A DNA stretch of 64,000 nt, from assembly GCF_016616885.1 (NCBI RefSeq), contig NZ_CP067102.1:62001-126000 (forward strand). Reading direction: 5' to 3'. Positions 1 through 8,499 of this stretch are shown here, piece after piece (positions within the stretch are counted from its first letter, which is position 1; each line of letters opens with the position of its first letter). The stretch is from Bradyrhizobium diazoefficiens. GTDB taxonomy: Bacteria; Pseudomonadota; Alphaproteobacteria; Rhizobiales; Xanthobacteraceae. A program made the position numbers and the translations under genes. The notes below the pieces were generated by a model. The model worked only from the letters and a program-made list of their open reading frames with translations, made no database searches and was not told where the DNA came from.

Positions 1-762
1 CTCGCCGTAGACGCGTGCGCCGCGCGCCTTGGCGTGCTCGAGCTCTTCCAGCACCACCACGCCGGCACCGCCGGCGATGACGAAGCCGTCGCGGTTGACG
101 TCATAGGGACGCGAAGCGGTGGCGGGCGTGTCGTTGTATTTCGACGACATCGCGCCCATGGCGTCGAACAGCACCGACAGCGACCAGTCAAGCTCCTCGC
201 AGCCGCCGGCGAAGACCACGTCCTGCTTGCCGATCTGGATCGTCTCATAGGCATTGCCGACGCAATGGTTCGACGTCGCGCAGGCCGAGGAGATCGAATA
301 GTTCACACCCTTGATCTTGAACCAGGTCGCGAGCGTCGCGGACGCCGTGGACGACATCGCCTTCGGCACGGCGAACGGACCGACGCGCTTCGGTCCCTTG
401 GTGCGGGTGATATCGGCGGACTCGACGATGGTGCGCGCCGAGGGACCGCCGGAGCCCATGATGATGCCGGTGCGGATGTTGGAGACTTCGTCAGGCGACA
501 GGCCGGAGTCCTGGATCGCCTGCTCCATCGCAACGTGATTCCACGCCGCGCCCTGGCCGAGGAAGCGCATCGCACGGCGGTCGACCACCGTCGAAGGATC
601 GAGTGTCGGCGCACCTTGCACCTGCGAACGGAAGCCGAGTTCGGCATATTTCTCGGCCCGCGAAATGCCCGACTTCGCCTCGTGAAGGCTCGCAAGCACT
701 TCCTGGGTGTTGTTTCCGATCGACGAGACAATACCCATCCCGGTGACCACAACCCGCCTCAT
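1..762 (-). CDS. fabB: 3-oxoacyl-ACP synthase I, C-terminus cut by window edge
   Basis: Beta-ketoacyl-ACP synthase that elongates fatty acids and, with FabA, makes the unsaturated ones in the cytoplasm. The ATG at 762 opens with MRRVVVTGMGIVSS, the usual KAS start, and the frame stays open for 254 codons to the left edge, so roughly the last third is outside the window. The nucleophilic cysteine lies in SISSACATSNHC near residue 161. It follows fabA on the same strand after 40 bp, the classical fabA-fabB pair. The family is certain; FabB rather than FabF follows from the fabA neighbour. Confidence 0.95.
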   Translation of the reverse strand, partial: MRRVVVTGMGIVSSIGNNTQEVLASLHEAKSGISRAEKYAELGFRSQVQGAPTLDPSTVVDRRAMRFLGQGAAWNHVAMEQAIQDSGLSPDEVSNIRTGIIMGSGGPSARTIVESADITRTKGPKRVGPFAVPKAMSSTASATLATWFKIKGVNYSISSACATSNHCVGNAYETIQIGKQDVVFAGGCEELDWSLSVLFDAMGAMSSKYNDTPATASRPYDVNRDGFVIAGGAGVVVLEELEHAKARGARVYGE

Positions 763-802
763 GACAGCCTCGCCTTAATCGTTGTCTTCTCGGTGATGCG
801 CG

Positions 803-1324
803 TTAGCCCAGGCTCGTGCCCTGCTTGAACAGGCCGACCTTCAGATCCTTCGCGCGATAAATAATCTGGTCGTCGACCGAAAGCCATCCGTCGGCAATGC
901 CGAGCACGAGCTTTGAACGCATCACGCGCTTGATATCGACGTTGTACACAACCTTGCGGGCCTCGGGCAGCACCTGGCCACTGAACTTTAATTCGTTCAA
1001 GCCGAGCGCGCGGCCACGACCTTCGCCTCCGGTCCAGCCCAGATAAAAGCCGACCATTTGCCACAGCGCATCGAGGCCGAGGCAGCCGGGCATCACCGGA
1101 TCGTTCTTGAAGTGGCAGCCGAAGAACCAGAGGTCGGATTTCACGTCGAGCTCGGCGCGCACCACGCCCTTGCCGTACTCGCCGCCATTGTCGCTGATTT
1201 CCGTGATGCGGTCGAACATGAGCATCGGCGGCAGCGGCAGTTGGGCATTGCCCGGGCCGAACATCTCACCGCGGGCACATGCCAGCAGATCTTCGTATTC
1301 GTAACCGTTGCGCCTGTTCAGCAT
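803..1324 (-). CDS. fabA: 3-hydroxydecanoyl-ACP dehydratase/isomerase
   Basis: Dehydrates beta-hydroxyacyl-ACP and isomerises trans-2 to cis-3 decenoyl-ACP, the branch point to unsaturated fatty acids. The product is 173 residues, close to the 172 of E. coli FabA. The catalytic pair is visible as His71 in [14 protein letters not shown] and Asp85 in [10 protein letters not shown] chose the ATG at 1324, which gives [14 protein letters not shown]; the frame is open further upstream, but that part has no family resemblance. It leads the fabA-fabB operon and is divergent from irr. Confidence 0.96.
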   Translation of the reverse strand: MLNRRNGYEYEDLLACARGEMFGPGNAQLPLPPMLMFDRITEISDNGGEYGKGVVRAELDVKSDLWFFGCHFKNDPVMPGCLGLDALWQMVGFYLGWTGGEGRGRALGLNELKFSGQVLPEARKVVYNVDIKRVMRSKLVLGIADGWLSVDDQIIYRAKDLKVGLFKQGTSLG

Positions 1325-1579
1325 GCGGAAGCCTCTGTTTGAACCCCGATTGAGCGGCGTTTCTGGCAAAAATGGGCCCCGTTTCGTTCGGAAAGCAACG
1401 CCAAGTGACGTCGTCAGGCGCAAGTCCGAGCCGGGATCGACTGCGGGCCGGGCCTCAATACCCGGCTGCGCCAAAATCGGTTAGGCGGAACCGCGCGCTC
1501 TCTAACACAGGCCTTTTCGGGTAGCAAAGCGGTCCCATGAAGGTAAAATGACCGGGACCTGGCCCGGTTCCTTTACGGA

Positions 1580-1594
1580 TTAGAACCACTCTAG
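1580..1594. promoter_or_regulatory. ICE-like imperfect palindrome upstream of irr
   Basis: TTAGAA, a CCA spacer and CTCTAG form an imperfect dyad. The first half matches the TTAGAA half of the iron control element bound by Irr in rhizobia, and the second matches TTCTAA at four of six bases. Being 79 bp before the irr start, it could serve autoregulation. This is inference from the motif alone. Confidence 0.35.
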
Positions 1595-1606
1595 TTGCGA
1601 GAAACT

Positions 1607-1644
1607 TGCACCTGCATCTATCTGTCCATATATTGCAGATAGAT
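1607..1644. promoter_or_regulatory. Tandem hexamers and inverted repeat before irr (candidate Fur site)
   Basis: Three hexamers in tandem, TGCACC, TGCATC and TATCTG, occupy 1607-1624. They resemble the direct-repeat type of element reported for Bradyrhizobium Fur at the irr promoter (recalled, not checked). The segment 1616-1624 is also the left arm of a perfect 9-bp inverted repeat whose right arm is 1636-1644, with an 11-bp spacer. The right arm ends 28 bp before the irr ATG. Confidence 0.5.
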
Positions 1645-1672
1645 AGTGTTCACGCGTGCCCGAATTCTGGAA

Positions 1673-2164
1673 ATGAGCGAAAACAACGCCACTCATCACG
1701 ACGAAGACGCCCACGCGGCGGCCCTTCTATCCGGCCGCCAGCCGGCCCTGACCGGCTGCCCATGGCACGACGTCAATGAAATGCTCCAGTCTGCCGGCCT
1801 GCGCCCGACGCGCCAGCGGATGGCTCTCGGCTGGCTGTTGTTCGGCAAGGGTGCGCGCCACCTCACCGCCGAAATGCTCTACGAGGAAGCGACGCTGGCC
1901 AAGGTCCCGGTCTCGCTCGCAACCGTCTACAACACGCTGAACCAGTTGACCGATGCCGGCCTGCTGCGCCAGATCAGCGTCGACGGCACCAAGACCTATT
2001 TCGACACCAACGTCACCACGCACCATCACTACTACCTCGAGAACAGCCACGAGCTGGTCGATATCGAGGATCCGCATCTGGCGCTGTCCAAGATGCCGGA
2101 GGTGCCGGAAGGCTACGAGATCGCGCGCATCGACATGGTCGTACGCCTGCGCAAGAAGCGCTGA
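1673..2164 (+). CDS. irr: Irr, heme-regulated iron response transcription factor
   Basis: Fur-superfamily regulator that controls heme synthesis and iron uptake genes under iron limitation and, in Bradyrhizobium, is degraded when it binds heme. From the ATG at 1673 it has 163 residues. The heme regulatory motif GCPWHDVNEML carries Cys29, and the second heme site is the histidine run at residues 117-119 followed by YY. A winged helix spans about residues 38-105. A GTG at 1646 in frame would add nine residues but has no support. Its upstream region holds Irr- and Fur-like sites, which fits mutual iron control. Assignment is near certain. Confidence 0.97.
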   Translation: MSENNATHHDEDAHAAALLSGRQPALTGCPWHDVNEMLQSAGLRPTRQRMALGWLLFGKGARHLTAEMLYEEATLAKVPVSLATVYNTLNQLTDAGLLRQISVDGTKTYFDTNVTTHHHYYLENSHELVDIEDPHLALSKMPEVPEGYEIARIDMVVRLRKKR

Positions 2165-2193
2165 GATCGTCTTAAACTGTTAATTTGATCGTC

Positions 2194-2222
2194 ATGGCCG
2201 GGCTTGTCCGGCCATTGTCGTT
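2194..2222 (+). terminator. Hairpin after irr, possible terminator
   Basis: Eight-bp arms at 2194-2201 and 2208-2215 (ATGGCCGG and its complement) around a 6-nt loop, followed by a weak T-rich stretch. It lies 30 bp after the irr stop. Palindromes of this type are also dispersed in Bradyrhizobium genomes, so it may be a repeat rather than a dedicated terminator. Confidence 0.45.
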
Positions 2223-2229
2223 TTACCCG

Positions 2230-2332
2230 GTCGTTCCGGGATGGCGCGAAGCACCAGACCTCAGGTGCGCAATTGCGCACCGGGGAATCTCGAGATCCCG
2301 GGCTCGATGCTGCGCATCGCCCTGGGATGACC
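2230..2332. repeat. Dispersed palindromic repeat, copy 1
   Basis: A compound palindrome starting near GTCGTTCCGGGATGG and ending near CCCTGGGATGACC, with inner dyads such as GGTGCGCAATTGCGCACC and GATGCTGCGCATC. A second, shorter member is at 22154-22232 and shares the CTCGAGAT, GGGCTCGATGC-type and GATGAC-type segments. It is non-coding and lies between irr and the SH3 gene. Confidence 0.75.
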
Positions 2333-2340
2333 CTTCGGGG

Positions 2341-2871
2341 TCAGTTGACCTGCTCGTCGGCGTAGACGCCCCAAAGCCGCTCCTGCTGGATCCAGCCGTC
2401 GAAGCCGTTGCCGGTGACGTGGCACCAGCTGGTGGTGCACTTTTTCACCTGCGTGACGACGCCGGCCTGAAGCTTTGCGGCCACCGCGCTGTCGGGATCG
2501 GCGCGGTCATAGATCGGCACCAGATCGTCCTTGTGCTTCATGGTGACCACGGCAGTGCGGCGACCCGACAGCAGCGAATGATAGACCCAGCCCTCGGCGC
2601 CCTCGGAATCGCGCACCCGGCGCCAGTTCTCGAACTCGGCGGTGATTTCGACCGGCAGGCCGGAACGGGTGTAGACCCAGGCCACGTCATTGTCCTTGGT
2701 CGGGCCGGCGCGGACGTTCACATGATCCGATTTGAGGCTGACATAGCGCGGCACCGGAAGGCCGCTGGCCGTCTGGGGGGTGTTGTCCTTGGCCGAGTGC
2801 CCGGGGCTGACCGAGGCGCTCAACCAGGTGCAAACGAGCGCCATTACCGAACAAAAACGCCCCAACGCCAT
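2341..2871 (-). CDS. Secreted SH3-domain protein
   Basis: A 176-residue exported protein of unknown specific role. An N-terminal signal peptide covers about residues 1-27 (ALGRFCSVMALVCTWLSAS). Two bacterial SH3-like repeats follow, about residues 40-105 with VNVRAGP and W-x-x-V, and about 106-170 with a CTTSWCHV segment whose two cysteines could pair. Such domains usually bind peptidoglycan or mediate periplasmic contacts. I chose the ATG at 2871, preceded by an AGGAG; an in-frame TTG lies one codon upstream. No operon partner. Confidence 0.85.
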   Translation of the reverse strand: MALGRFCSVMALVCTWLSASVSPGHSAKDNTPQTASGLPVPRYVSLKSDHVNVRAGPTKDNDVAWVYTRSGLPVEITAEFENWRRVRDSEGAEGWVYHSLLSGRRTAVVTMKHKDDLVPIYDRADPDSAVAAKLQAGVVTQVKKCTTSWCHVTGNGFDGWIQQERLWGVYADEQVN

Positions 2872-3196
2872 CAACCCGTCTCCTGTCGAAGACCCGGCCA
2901 GACCAGGTCCTCACCCCAAATTCCAAAACCTGCCGTGAAACCCCTCTCCCGCCCCTGCGCGGATGTTCCGCCAAGCCAAACCCGTGGTTCTTGTCTTGGC
3001 CCGGCCTTCTGCTAGAGAGGACGGACATCTGAACAACCAGTTTGCCCCGATTTTCCAGCCGGAAAGTGGGGGGAAAGCTTGAAGGAAACGCCGGGGACGA
3101 CACGGCTAAGGCAGTGTCGAACAACCGGGTTAATGAGGCCTCAACGGCCGGCCTTTGGCGACAGAGGCGGCCTGCAACGCCTCATGAGGGCAAGAC
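2872..3196. other. Divergent intergenic region
   Basis: About 325 bp without a supportable gene between the SH3 protein and the hydroxyacid dehydrogenase, which diverge from it. It must hold both promoters. I see no convincing operator, RNA or repeat here. Confidence 0.5.
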
Positions 3197-4198
3197 ATGT
3201 CGGTGAAGAAAAAGCCCCTCGTCGTGGTGACGCGCAAGCTGCCGGACTCGATCGAGACCCGGATGCGCGAGCTGTTCGATGCACGCATCAATCTCGACGA
3301 CGCGCCAATGTCGGCGGAGCAGCTCGCCGAAGCCGCGCGCACCGCCGACATCCTGGTTCCGACCGTCACCGATCACATCAGCGCCGACATCGTCAATCAG
3401 CCCGACTGCAAGCTCCGTCTGATCGCGAATTTCGGCAACGGCGTCGACAATATCGACGTCGAGGCCGCGCATGCCCGCGGCATCACCGTCACCAACACGC
3501 CGAAGGTTCTGACCGAAGACACCGCCGACATGACCATGGCGCTGATCCTGGCGGTGCCGCGCCGGATGATCGAAGGCGCCTCGGTGCTGACGGAAGGAAA
3601 GCCCTGGGCGGGCTGGTCGCCGACCTGGATGCTCGGCCACCGCATCGGCGGCAAGCGCCTCGGCATCATCGGCATGGGCCGCATCGGCCAGGCGGTCGCG
3701 CGCCGCGCCCGCGCCTTCGGCTTGCAGATCCACTATCACAACCGCCGTCCCGTCGCGCCGAAGATCGCCGAAGAGCTTGGTGCGACCTATTGGGAAAGCC
3801 TCGACCAGATGCTGGCGCGGATGGACATCATCTCGGTGAACTGTCCGCACACGCCGGCGACCTATCATCTGCTGTCGGCGCGCCGGCTGAAGCTGATCCG
3901 CAAGGACGCCTACATCGTCAACACCGCACGCGGCGGAGTTACCGACGAGGACACGCTGATCAAGCTGATCGAAGGCGGCGAAATCGGCGGCGCCGGTCTC
4001 GACGTCTATGAGCACGAGCCGGCGGTCAACCCAAAGCTGGTGCGGCTCGCCAAAGCCGGCAAGGTGACGCTGATGCCGCATATGGGCTCGGCCACGATCG
4101 AAGGCCGCGTCGAGATGGGCGAGAAGGTGATCATCAACATCCGCACCTTCCTCGACGCGCACAAGCCGCCGGATCGCGTGCTGCCGAGCATGCTCTGA
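3197..4198 (+). CDS. D-2-hydroxyacid dehydrogenase (glyoxylate/hydroxypyruvate reductase or D-glycerate dehydrogenase type)
   Basis: NAD(P)-dependent oxidoreductase of 333 residues that reduces 2-keto acids such as glyoxylate or hydroxypyruvate. The Rossmann motif GMGRIG is at residues 160-164. The catalytic set is Arg245 in NTARGG, Glu274 in YEHEP and His295 in PHMGSAT. Start is the ATG at 3197; the frame is closed soon upstream. It stands alone and converges on a LysR gene with three bases between stops. The substrate cannot be fixed from sequence; the overall similarity is to the GyaR-like group. Confidence 0.9.
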   Translation: MSVKKKPLVVVTRKLPDSIETRMRELFDARINLDDAPMSAEQLAEAARTADILVPTVTDHISADIVNQPDCKLRLIANFGNGVDNIDVEAAHARGITVTNTPKVLTEDTADMTMALILAVPRRMIEGASVLTEGKPWAGWSPTWMLGHRIGGKRLGIIGMGRIGQAVARRARAFGLQIHYHNRRPVAPKIAEELGATYWESLDQMLARMDIISVNCPHTPATYHLLSARRLKLIRKDAYIVNTARGGVTDEDTLIKLIEGGEIGGAGLDVYEHEPAVNPKLVRLAKAGKVTLMPHMGSATIEGRVEMGEKVIINIRTFLDAHKPPDRVLPSML

Positions 4199-4201
4199 GG
4201 T

Positions 4202-5104
4202 TTATTTGCTGCGCTTGCGCCAATCGGCGACAAAATCGATGAAGGCGCGCAGCGCCGGCGGCACCTGGCGCCGGCTCGGATAATACAGGAACGGACCCGG
4301 GAACGGCTCGCACCAATCTTCCATCAAGCCGACCAGCGCACCGGACTTCACGGCGTCGCCGACATAGCCATCGAGGCTTGCCCAGATGCCGACGCCGTCG
4401 AGCGCGGCGCGCATCGCAAGACTCATGTTCGTCGATATCAGTTTTGCAGGCGGATCGACCTTCATGATCTGGCCGGCTTTCTCGAACTCCCAATCATGCA
4501 TGACGCCGCTCGAGTAGCGCGCGCGGATGCAATCGTGATCGAGCAGATCCTTTGGATGTTTCGGTCGGCCGCGGCGCGCGACGTAAGCCGGCGACGCGAC
4601 CACGACATAATGCTGCGGACCGCTCAGCGGAATCGCCACCATGTCCTGCGCGAGGTGTTCGCCATAGCGCACGCCGGCATCATAGCCCGCGCTGACGATG
4701 TCGACGAAGCCGCTTTCGGAGACGACATCGAGGTCGACCTGCGGATAGGCCGCGAGAAAAGGCCCGACCATCGGCGTGAGCACGAGATCCACCGCCGGCG
4801 GCGGCGCGTTGATGCGCAGGCGGCCCGAGGCAACCTCGCGCAGGCCTCGCACCTGATCCAGGGCATCGCCGACCTCGCGCAAGGCCGGGCCAACCCGCGA
4901 CAGCAACAGCTCGCCTGCCTCCGTCAGCGCGACGCTGCGGGTGGTGCGGTTCATCAGGCGGACGCCGAGACGCTCCTCCAGATCCCGTAACCGCTGGCTA
5001 AGGCTCGACACAGACACGCGAATTTCGACCGCCGCCCGCCGGAAATTGCGGGTGCGGGCGACCGCCACGAAGGCGTCGAGATCGCGCAGGTCGGGATCGG
5101 CCAT
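4202..5104 (-). CDS. LysR-family transcriptional regulator
   Basis: A 300-residue LysR regulator with a winged helix at about residues 4-62 (DLDAFVAVARTRNFRRAAVEI... LEERLGVRLMNRTTRSV) and a periplasmic-binding-like effector domain from about residue 90. It is divergent from the aldo/keto reductase at 5223, with 118 bp between them. By the usual LysR arrangement it probably controls that gene and itself. The effector is unknown. Confidence 0.93.
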   Translation of the reverse strand: MADPDLRDLDAFVAVARTRNFRRAAVEIRVSVSSLSQRLRDLEERLGVRLMNRTTRSVALTEAGELLLSRVGPALREVGDALDQVRGLREVASGRLRINAPPPAVDLVLTPMVGPFLAAYPQVDLDVVSESGFVDIVSAGYDAGVRYGEHLAQDMVAIPLSGPQHYVVVASPAYVARRGRPKHPKDLLDHDCIRARYSSGVMHDWEFEKAGQIMKVDPPAKLISTNMSLAMRAALDGVGIWASLDGYVGDAVKSGALVGLMEDWCEPFPGPFLYYPSRRQVPPALRAFIDFVADWRKRSK

Positions 5105-5222
5105 TGTTCGGTAAGATGAACAAGCTATTCCAGATTGTCCAGCTTATCGCCGTAATGGACAGGGCGCATATCTGGCCTCGTCACGCGGCGCCGTCGGCCG
5201 CCGCCTTTCGAGGAGAGCCATT

Positions 5223-6230
5223 ATGGAACAGCGCAAACTCGGTTCGACCGGCCCCAACGTCTCCGCCCTTGGCCTCGGCTGCATGGGCATGTCCGAAGTC
5301 TACGGCGCCGCCGATCGTGGCGAAGCCATCGCCACCATTCACGCCGCGCTCGATGCCGGCATCACGCTGCTCGACACCGGCGATTTCTACGCCATGGGTC
5401 ACAATGAGATGCTGGTGCGCGAGGCGCTGAAAAATGTCGCGCGCGAAAAAGTGCAGATCAGCGTGAAGTTCGGCGCGCTGCGCGGTCCGGCTGGCGAATT
5501 TGTCGGAATGGACACGCGGCCAGCCGCAACCAGGAATTTCTTGGCCTATTCGCTGCAACGCCTCGGCACCGACTACATCGATGTCTATCGCCCGGCGCGT
5601 CTCGATCCCTCTGTGCCGATCGAGGAGACGATCGGCGGCATCGCTGATCTCGTGAAGGCAGGCTATGTCAGGCATATCGGTCTGTCCGAGGTTGGCTCCG
5701 ACACCATCCGCCGCGCACATGCGGTGCATCCGATCGCCGATCTCCAGATCGAATATTCGCTGATCGAGCGTGGCATTGAGCGCGACATCCTGAAAACCTG
5801 CCGCGAGCTCGGCATCGCCATCACCGCCTATGGCGTGCTGGCGCGCGGCCTGATCAGCGGCCATTGGTCGAAGGAGTCCGGCAAGACCGGCAGGGATTAC
5901 CGGCTGATGACACCACGCTTCCAGGGCGCGAATCTCGACGCCAATCTCGCGCTGGTGGAGCAGCTGCGCACTATTGCCGCCGAGATCGGCGCAACGCCGG
6001 CACAGGTCGCGATCGCCTGGGTCGCCGCGCAGGGCAAGGAGATCGTGCCGCTGGTCGGCGCCCGCACCCGCAACCGTCTTTCCGAGGCGCTCGGCGCGAC
6101 CAGGGTGACGCTGACGCCGGCACATCTCGCCGCCCTGGCAAAAGCCTTCCCGCCAAACGTTGCCGCCGGCACGCGCTATGCGGCCGAGCAGATGGCGCAT
6201 CTCGACAGCGAAAAACCGGCGACGAAGTAG
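5223..6230 (+). CDS. Aldo/keto reductase
   Basis: A 335-residue TIM-barrel oxidoreductase using NAD(P)H. Three members of the AKR tetrad can be placed: Asp51 and Tyr56 in LLDTGDFYAMGHNEM, and Lys82 in ISVKFG. At the position of the fourth, the expected His is Ala125 in VYRPARLDP. The YRPAR variant occurs in a recognisable AKR subgroup, so activity may persist with altered chemistry. A strong GAGGAG ribosome site precedes the ATG. The divergent LysR gene is the likely regulator. Confidence 0.92.
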   Translation: MEQRKLGSTGPNVSALGLGCMGMSEVYGAADRGEAIATIHAALDAGITLLDTGDFYAMGHNEMLVREALKNVAREKVQISVKFGALRGPAGEFVGMDTRPAATRNFLAYSLQRLGTDYIDVYRPARLDPSVPIEETIGGIADLVKAGYVRHIGLSEVGSDTIRRAHAVHPIADLQIEYSLIERGIERDILKTCRELGIAITAYGVLARGLISGHWSKESGKTGRDYRLMTPRFQGANLDANLALVEQLRTIAAEIGATPAQVAIAWVAAQGKEIVPLVGARTRNRLSEALGATRVTLTPAHLAALAKAFPPNVAAGTRYAAEQMAHLDSEKPATK

Positions 6231-6239
6231 CGGCTTCGA

Positions 6240-7043
6240 TCAGGTGCGATGGGCGCTGAGGTCAGTCATGACCGGCCCATCGCCGTTGAGCGGATTGGCC
6301 GGATCGCGCGCATAGCGCAGCGTCTCGAAGCGCATCGCGCGTGCATCGATCATCAGGAGGCGGCCGACCAGGCCGTCGCCAAAGCCGACGATCTCGCGGA
6401 TCGCCTCCATTGCCATCATCGAGCCCATGACGCCCGCAAGCGCGCCCATGACGCCGGCCTCGGCGCAGGCCGGCACGGTACCGGGCGGCGGCGCCTCGGG
6501 AAACAGGCAGCGATAGGTCGGGTTGAACAGGCCCTGCTCGTTTGTCTCATGCGCGCGGATGGTGGTGAGCGAGCCGTCGAACGTGCCGAGCGCCGCGGTG
6601 ATCAGCGGCCGCTTCGCGAAGAAGCAGGCATCCGAGACCAGATAGCGCGTCGAGAAATTGTCGGAGCCGTCGAGCACGAGATCGTAGTCGCCGATCAGGC
6701 TCAGCGCATTGTCGGCATTGAGCCAGGTGGCGTGGCCAACGAAGCGGACATGCGGATTGAGCGCCGCGATCCGCTCGGCCGCGCTCTCGACCTTGTGCCG
6801 GCCGATGTCGGGCGTCGTGTGGATCACTTGGCGCTGCAGGTTGGACAGCGACACGACGTCGTCGTCGACCACGCCGAGCGTGCCGATGCCGGCCGCAGCC
6901 AGATACATCAGAGCCGGCGCGCCGAGCCCGCCAGCGCCGATCACCAGCGCGGAGGCCCGCTTCAGCGCAGCCTGGCCGGGACCGCCGACATCGCGCAAGA
7001 CGATATGGCGGGCATAGCGTTCGAGTTCGTCCGGGCTGAGCAA
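6240..7043 (-). CDS. moeB: ThiF/MoeB-family adenylyltransferase
   Basis: A 267-residue E1-like enzyme that adenylates the C-terminal Gly-Gly of a sulfur-carrier protein such as MoaD or ThiS. The nucleotide loop GAGGLG is at residues 36-41, Asp60 follows, and DGSDNFSTRYLV near residue 125 is the usual ATP/Mg site. Cys193 in VPACAEAGV is the likely conserved cysteine. The zinc tetrad of E. coli MoeB is not retained: only Cys179 in YRCLF is left. With no moa or thi neighbours, MoeB versus a general HesA/ThiF role stays open. Confidence 0.85.
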   Translation of the reverse strand: MLSPDELERYARHIVLRDVGGPGQAALKRASALVIGAGGLGAPALMYLAAAGIGTLGVVDDDVVSLSNLQRQVIHTTPDIGRHKVESAAERIAALNPHVRFVGHATWLNADNALSLIGDYDLVLDGSDNFSTRYLVSDACFFAKRPLITAALGTFDGSLTTIRAHETNEQGLFNPTYRCLFPEAPPPGTVPACAEAGVMGALAGVMGSMMAMEAIREIVGFGDGLVGRLLMIDARAMRFETLRYARDPANPLNGDGPVMTDLSAHRT

Positions 7044-7134
7044 GCTCTTCTACTCCTGAACCACCGCAACATTGTTCGCGACCAACGAGATGTGCTTCAA
7101 TGGCGGCGCGTTCAATGGGCTGGCTGGATTTGTC

Positions 7135-8496
7135 ATGAGATCGATGCTTGCGGCAACACTGATGTTGGCGTCCGCCACAGGCACCAGCGCCCAGATGACG
7201 ACCCCGCAGGTCCCCGGCGCCAAGCCGAAGGTGGTCCAGACGGTTCCGATCAAGCCGCCCGCCCTGCAGACGGCGTCGGAAACCGCGGACGCGATGGCGC
7301 AAACCGAGCGGCTATCGCTGCAGTCCGACCTCGCCTGGGTCGGCGAATATAACGGCGCCATCACCGGCGACGTCAGCTCCCGCATGGTCGACGCCATCAA
7401 GGAGTACCAGAAAGCCAAGGGCGGCAAGCCAACCGGCGTGCTCAATCCGCAGGAGCGCGCCGCGCTCGCCGAGACCGCGCGGCGCAAGCAGGACAGCGTC
7501 GGCTGGAAAATCGTGACGGAGATGACCAGCGGCGCGCGGCTCGGCATTCCCTCAAAGCTGGTGCCGCAGCAGGCCACAGACGCCAACGGCTCGAAATGGA
7601 GCTCGCCGACGGGAACGGTGCAGGTGCTGCTGAGCCGCCGTAAGGAGGCGAACCCCACGACCGCAAAGCTCGCGGACGCCGAGAAGAAGGAACCGGCCGG
7701 ACGCAAGGTCGACTACACCGTGGTGAAGCCCGACTTCTTCGTGCTGTCGGGATTGCAGGGCCTGAAGAAATTTTACGTGCGCGGCACCTTCAAGGGCGAC
7801 GAAGTCCGCATCATGACGATCTTGTACGACCAGGCGACCGAGAACACGGTCGAGCCGGTCGTGATCGCGATGTCGAGTGCGTTCAATGCATTCCCGTCAG
7901 GGCCGCAGGCTGGACCGCCGCCGCGCAAAGCCGTCGAATACGGCACCGGCATCGTCGTCAGCGATGACGGCGCGATCATCACCGATCGCCTCGTCACGGA
8001 TTCCTGTCTCGCCATCACCATCGGCGGCTACGGCAATGCGGATCGTCTCGCCGAGGACGGGGAGCACGACCTCGCGCTGCTGCACATCTATGGCGCACGT
8101 GGCTTGAAGCCGCTCAGCCTCGCCGGCGGAGCGGCCAAAACAAGCGTCGATCTCGTCGGCGTCGCCGATCCGCAGAGCCAGGGCGGCGCGGCCGGCGTGT
8201 CGACCGTCAAGGCCGCGCTGGCATCGGTCGGTGGCGGTGATGCCGCACTGTCGCCGCCACCAGCCGTTGGATTTTCCGGCGGGCCGGCGGTTGATGGCGA
8301 GGGCAAGTTCGCCGGCCTTGTGCTGTTGAAGCCGGCAATGGTTGCGGGGCCGGCGACAACGGTGCCGGCATCACAGGCGGTGATGGTTTCCCCTGATGCT
8401 GTGCGCGATTTCCTGAAAGCGAACGGCGTCGCCGCCAACGGCACGTCGACGGATGCTCAGGCAGCGGTCGTGCGCGTGATCTGCGTGCGGAAGTAA
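7135..8496 (+). CDS. Secreted peptidoglycan-binding and trypsin-like protein, probably proteolytically inactive
   Basis: A 453-residue exported protein; I start at the ATG at 7135, which gives the signal peptide MRSMLAATLMLASATGTSAQ. A peptidoglycan-binding-like helical segment covers about residues 55-112. A trypsin/HtrA-like domain follows from about residue 265: GTGIVVSDDGAIITDRLVTD, then Asp312 in HDLALLHI and Ser381 in GFSGGPAVD. The histidine expected in ITNxHV is replaced by Leu, so the triad looks incomplete. It may bind or scaffold in the envelope. It is divergent from the MoeB gene. Confidence 0.8.
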   Translation: MRSMLAATLMLASATGTSAQMTTPQVPGAKPKVVQTVPIKPPALQTASETADAMAQTERLSLQSDLAWVGEYNGAITGDVSSRMVDAIKEYQKAKGGKPTGVLNPQERAALAETARRKQDSVGWKIVTEMTSGARLGIPSKLVPQQATDANGSKWSSPTGTVQVLLSRRKEANPTTAKLADAEKKEPAGRKVDYTVVKPDFFVLSGLQGLKKFYVRGTFKGDEVRIMTILYDQATENTVEPVVIAMSSAFNAFPSGPQAGPPPRKAVEYGTGIVVSDDGAIITDRLVTDSCLAITIGGYGNADRLAEDGEHDLALLHIYGARGLKPLSLAGGAAKTSVDLVGVADPQSQGGAAGVSTVKAALASVGGGDAALSPPPAVGFSGGPAVDGEGKFAGLVLLKPAMVAGPATTVPASQAVMVSPDAVRDFLKANGVAANGTSTDAQAAVVRVICVRK

Positions 8497-8499
8497 TGA

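Larger units (their letters stand above)
1325..1672. promoter_or_regulatory. Divergent fabA/irr promoter region
   Basis: A 348-bp gene-free stretch between the fabA and irr start codons that must hold both promoters. The irr-proximal 100 bp are rich in structure (ICE-like palindrome, tandem hexamers and a 9-bp inverted repeat, listed separately). The fabA-proximal part shows no motif I can name. Confidence 0.6.

Noticed and set aside
2185..3015. Plus-strand frame overlapping the SH3 gene
   Set aside because: Covers a palindromic repeat and the antisense of the SH3 protein; no recognizable domain.
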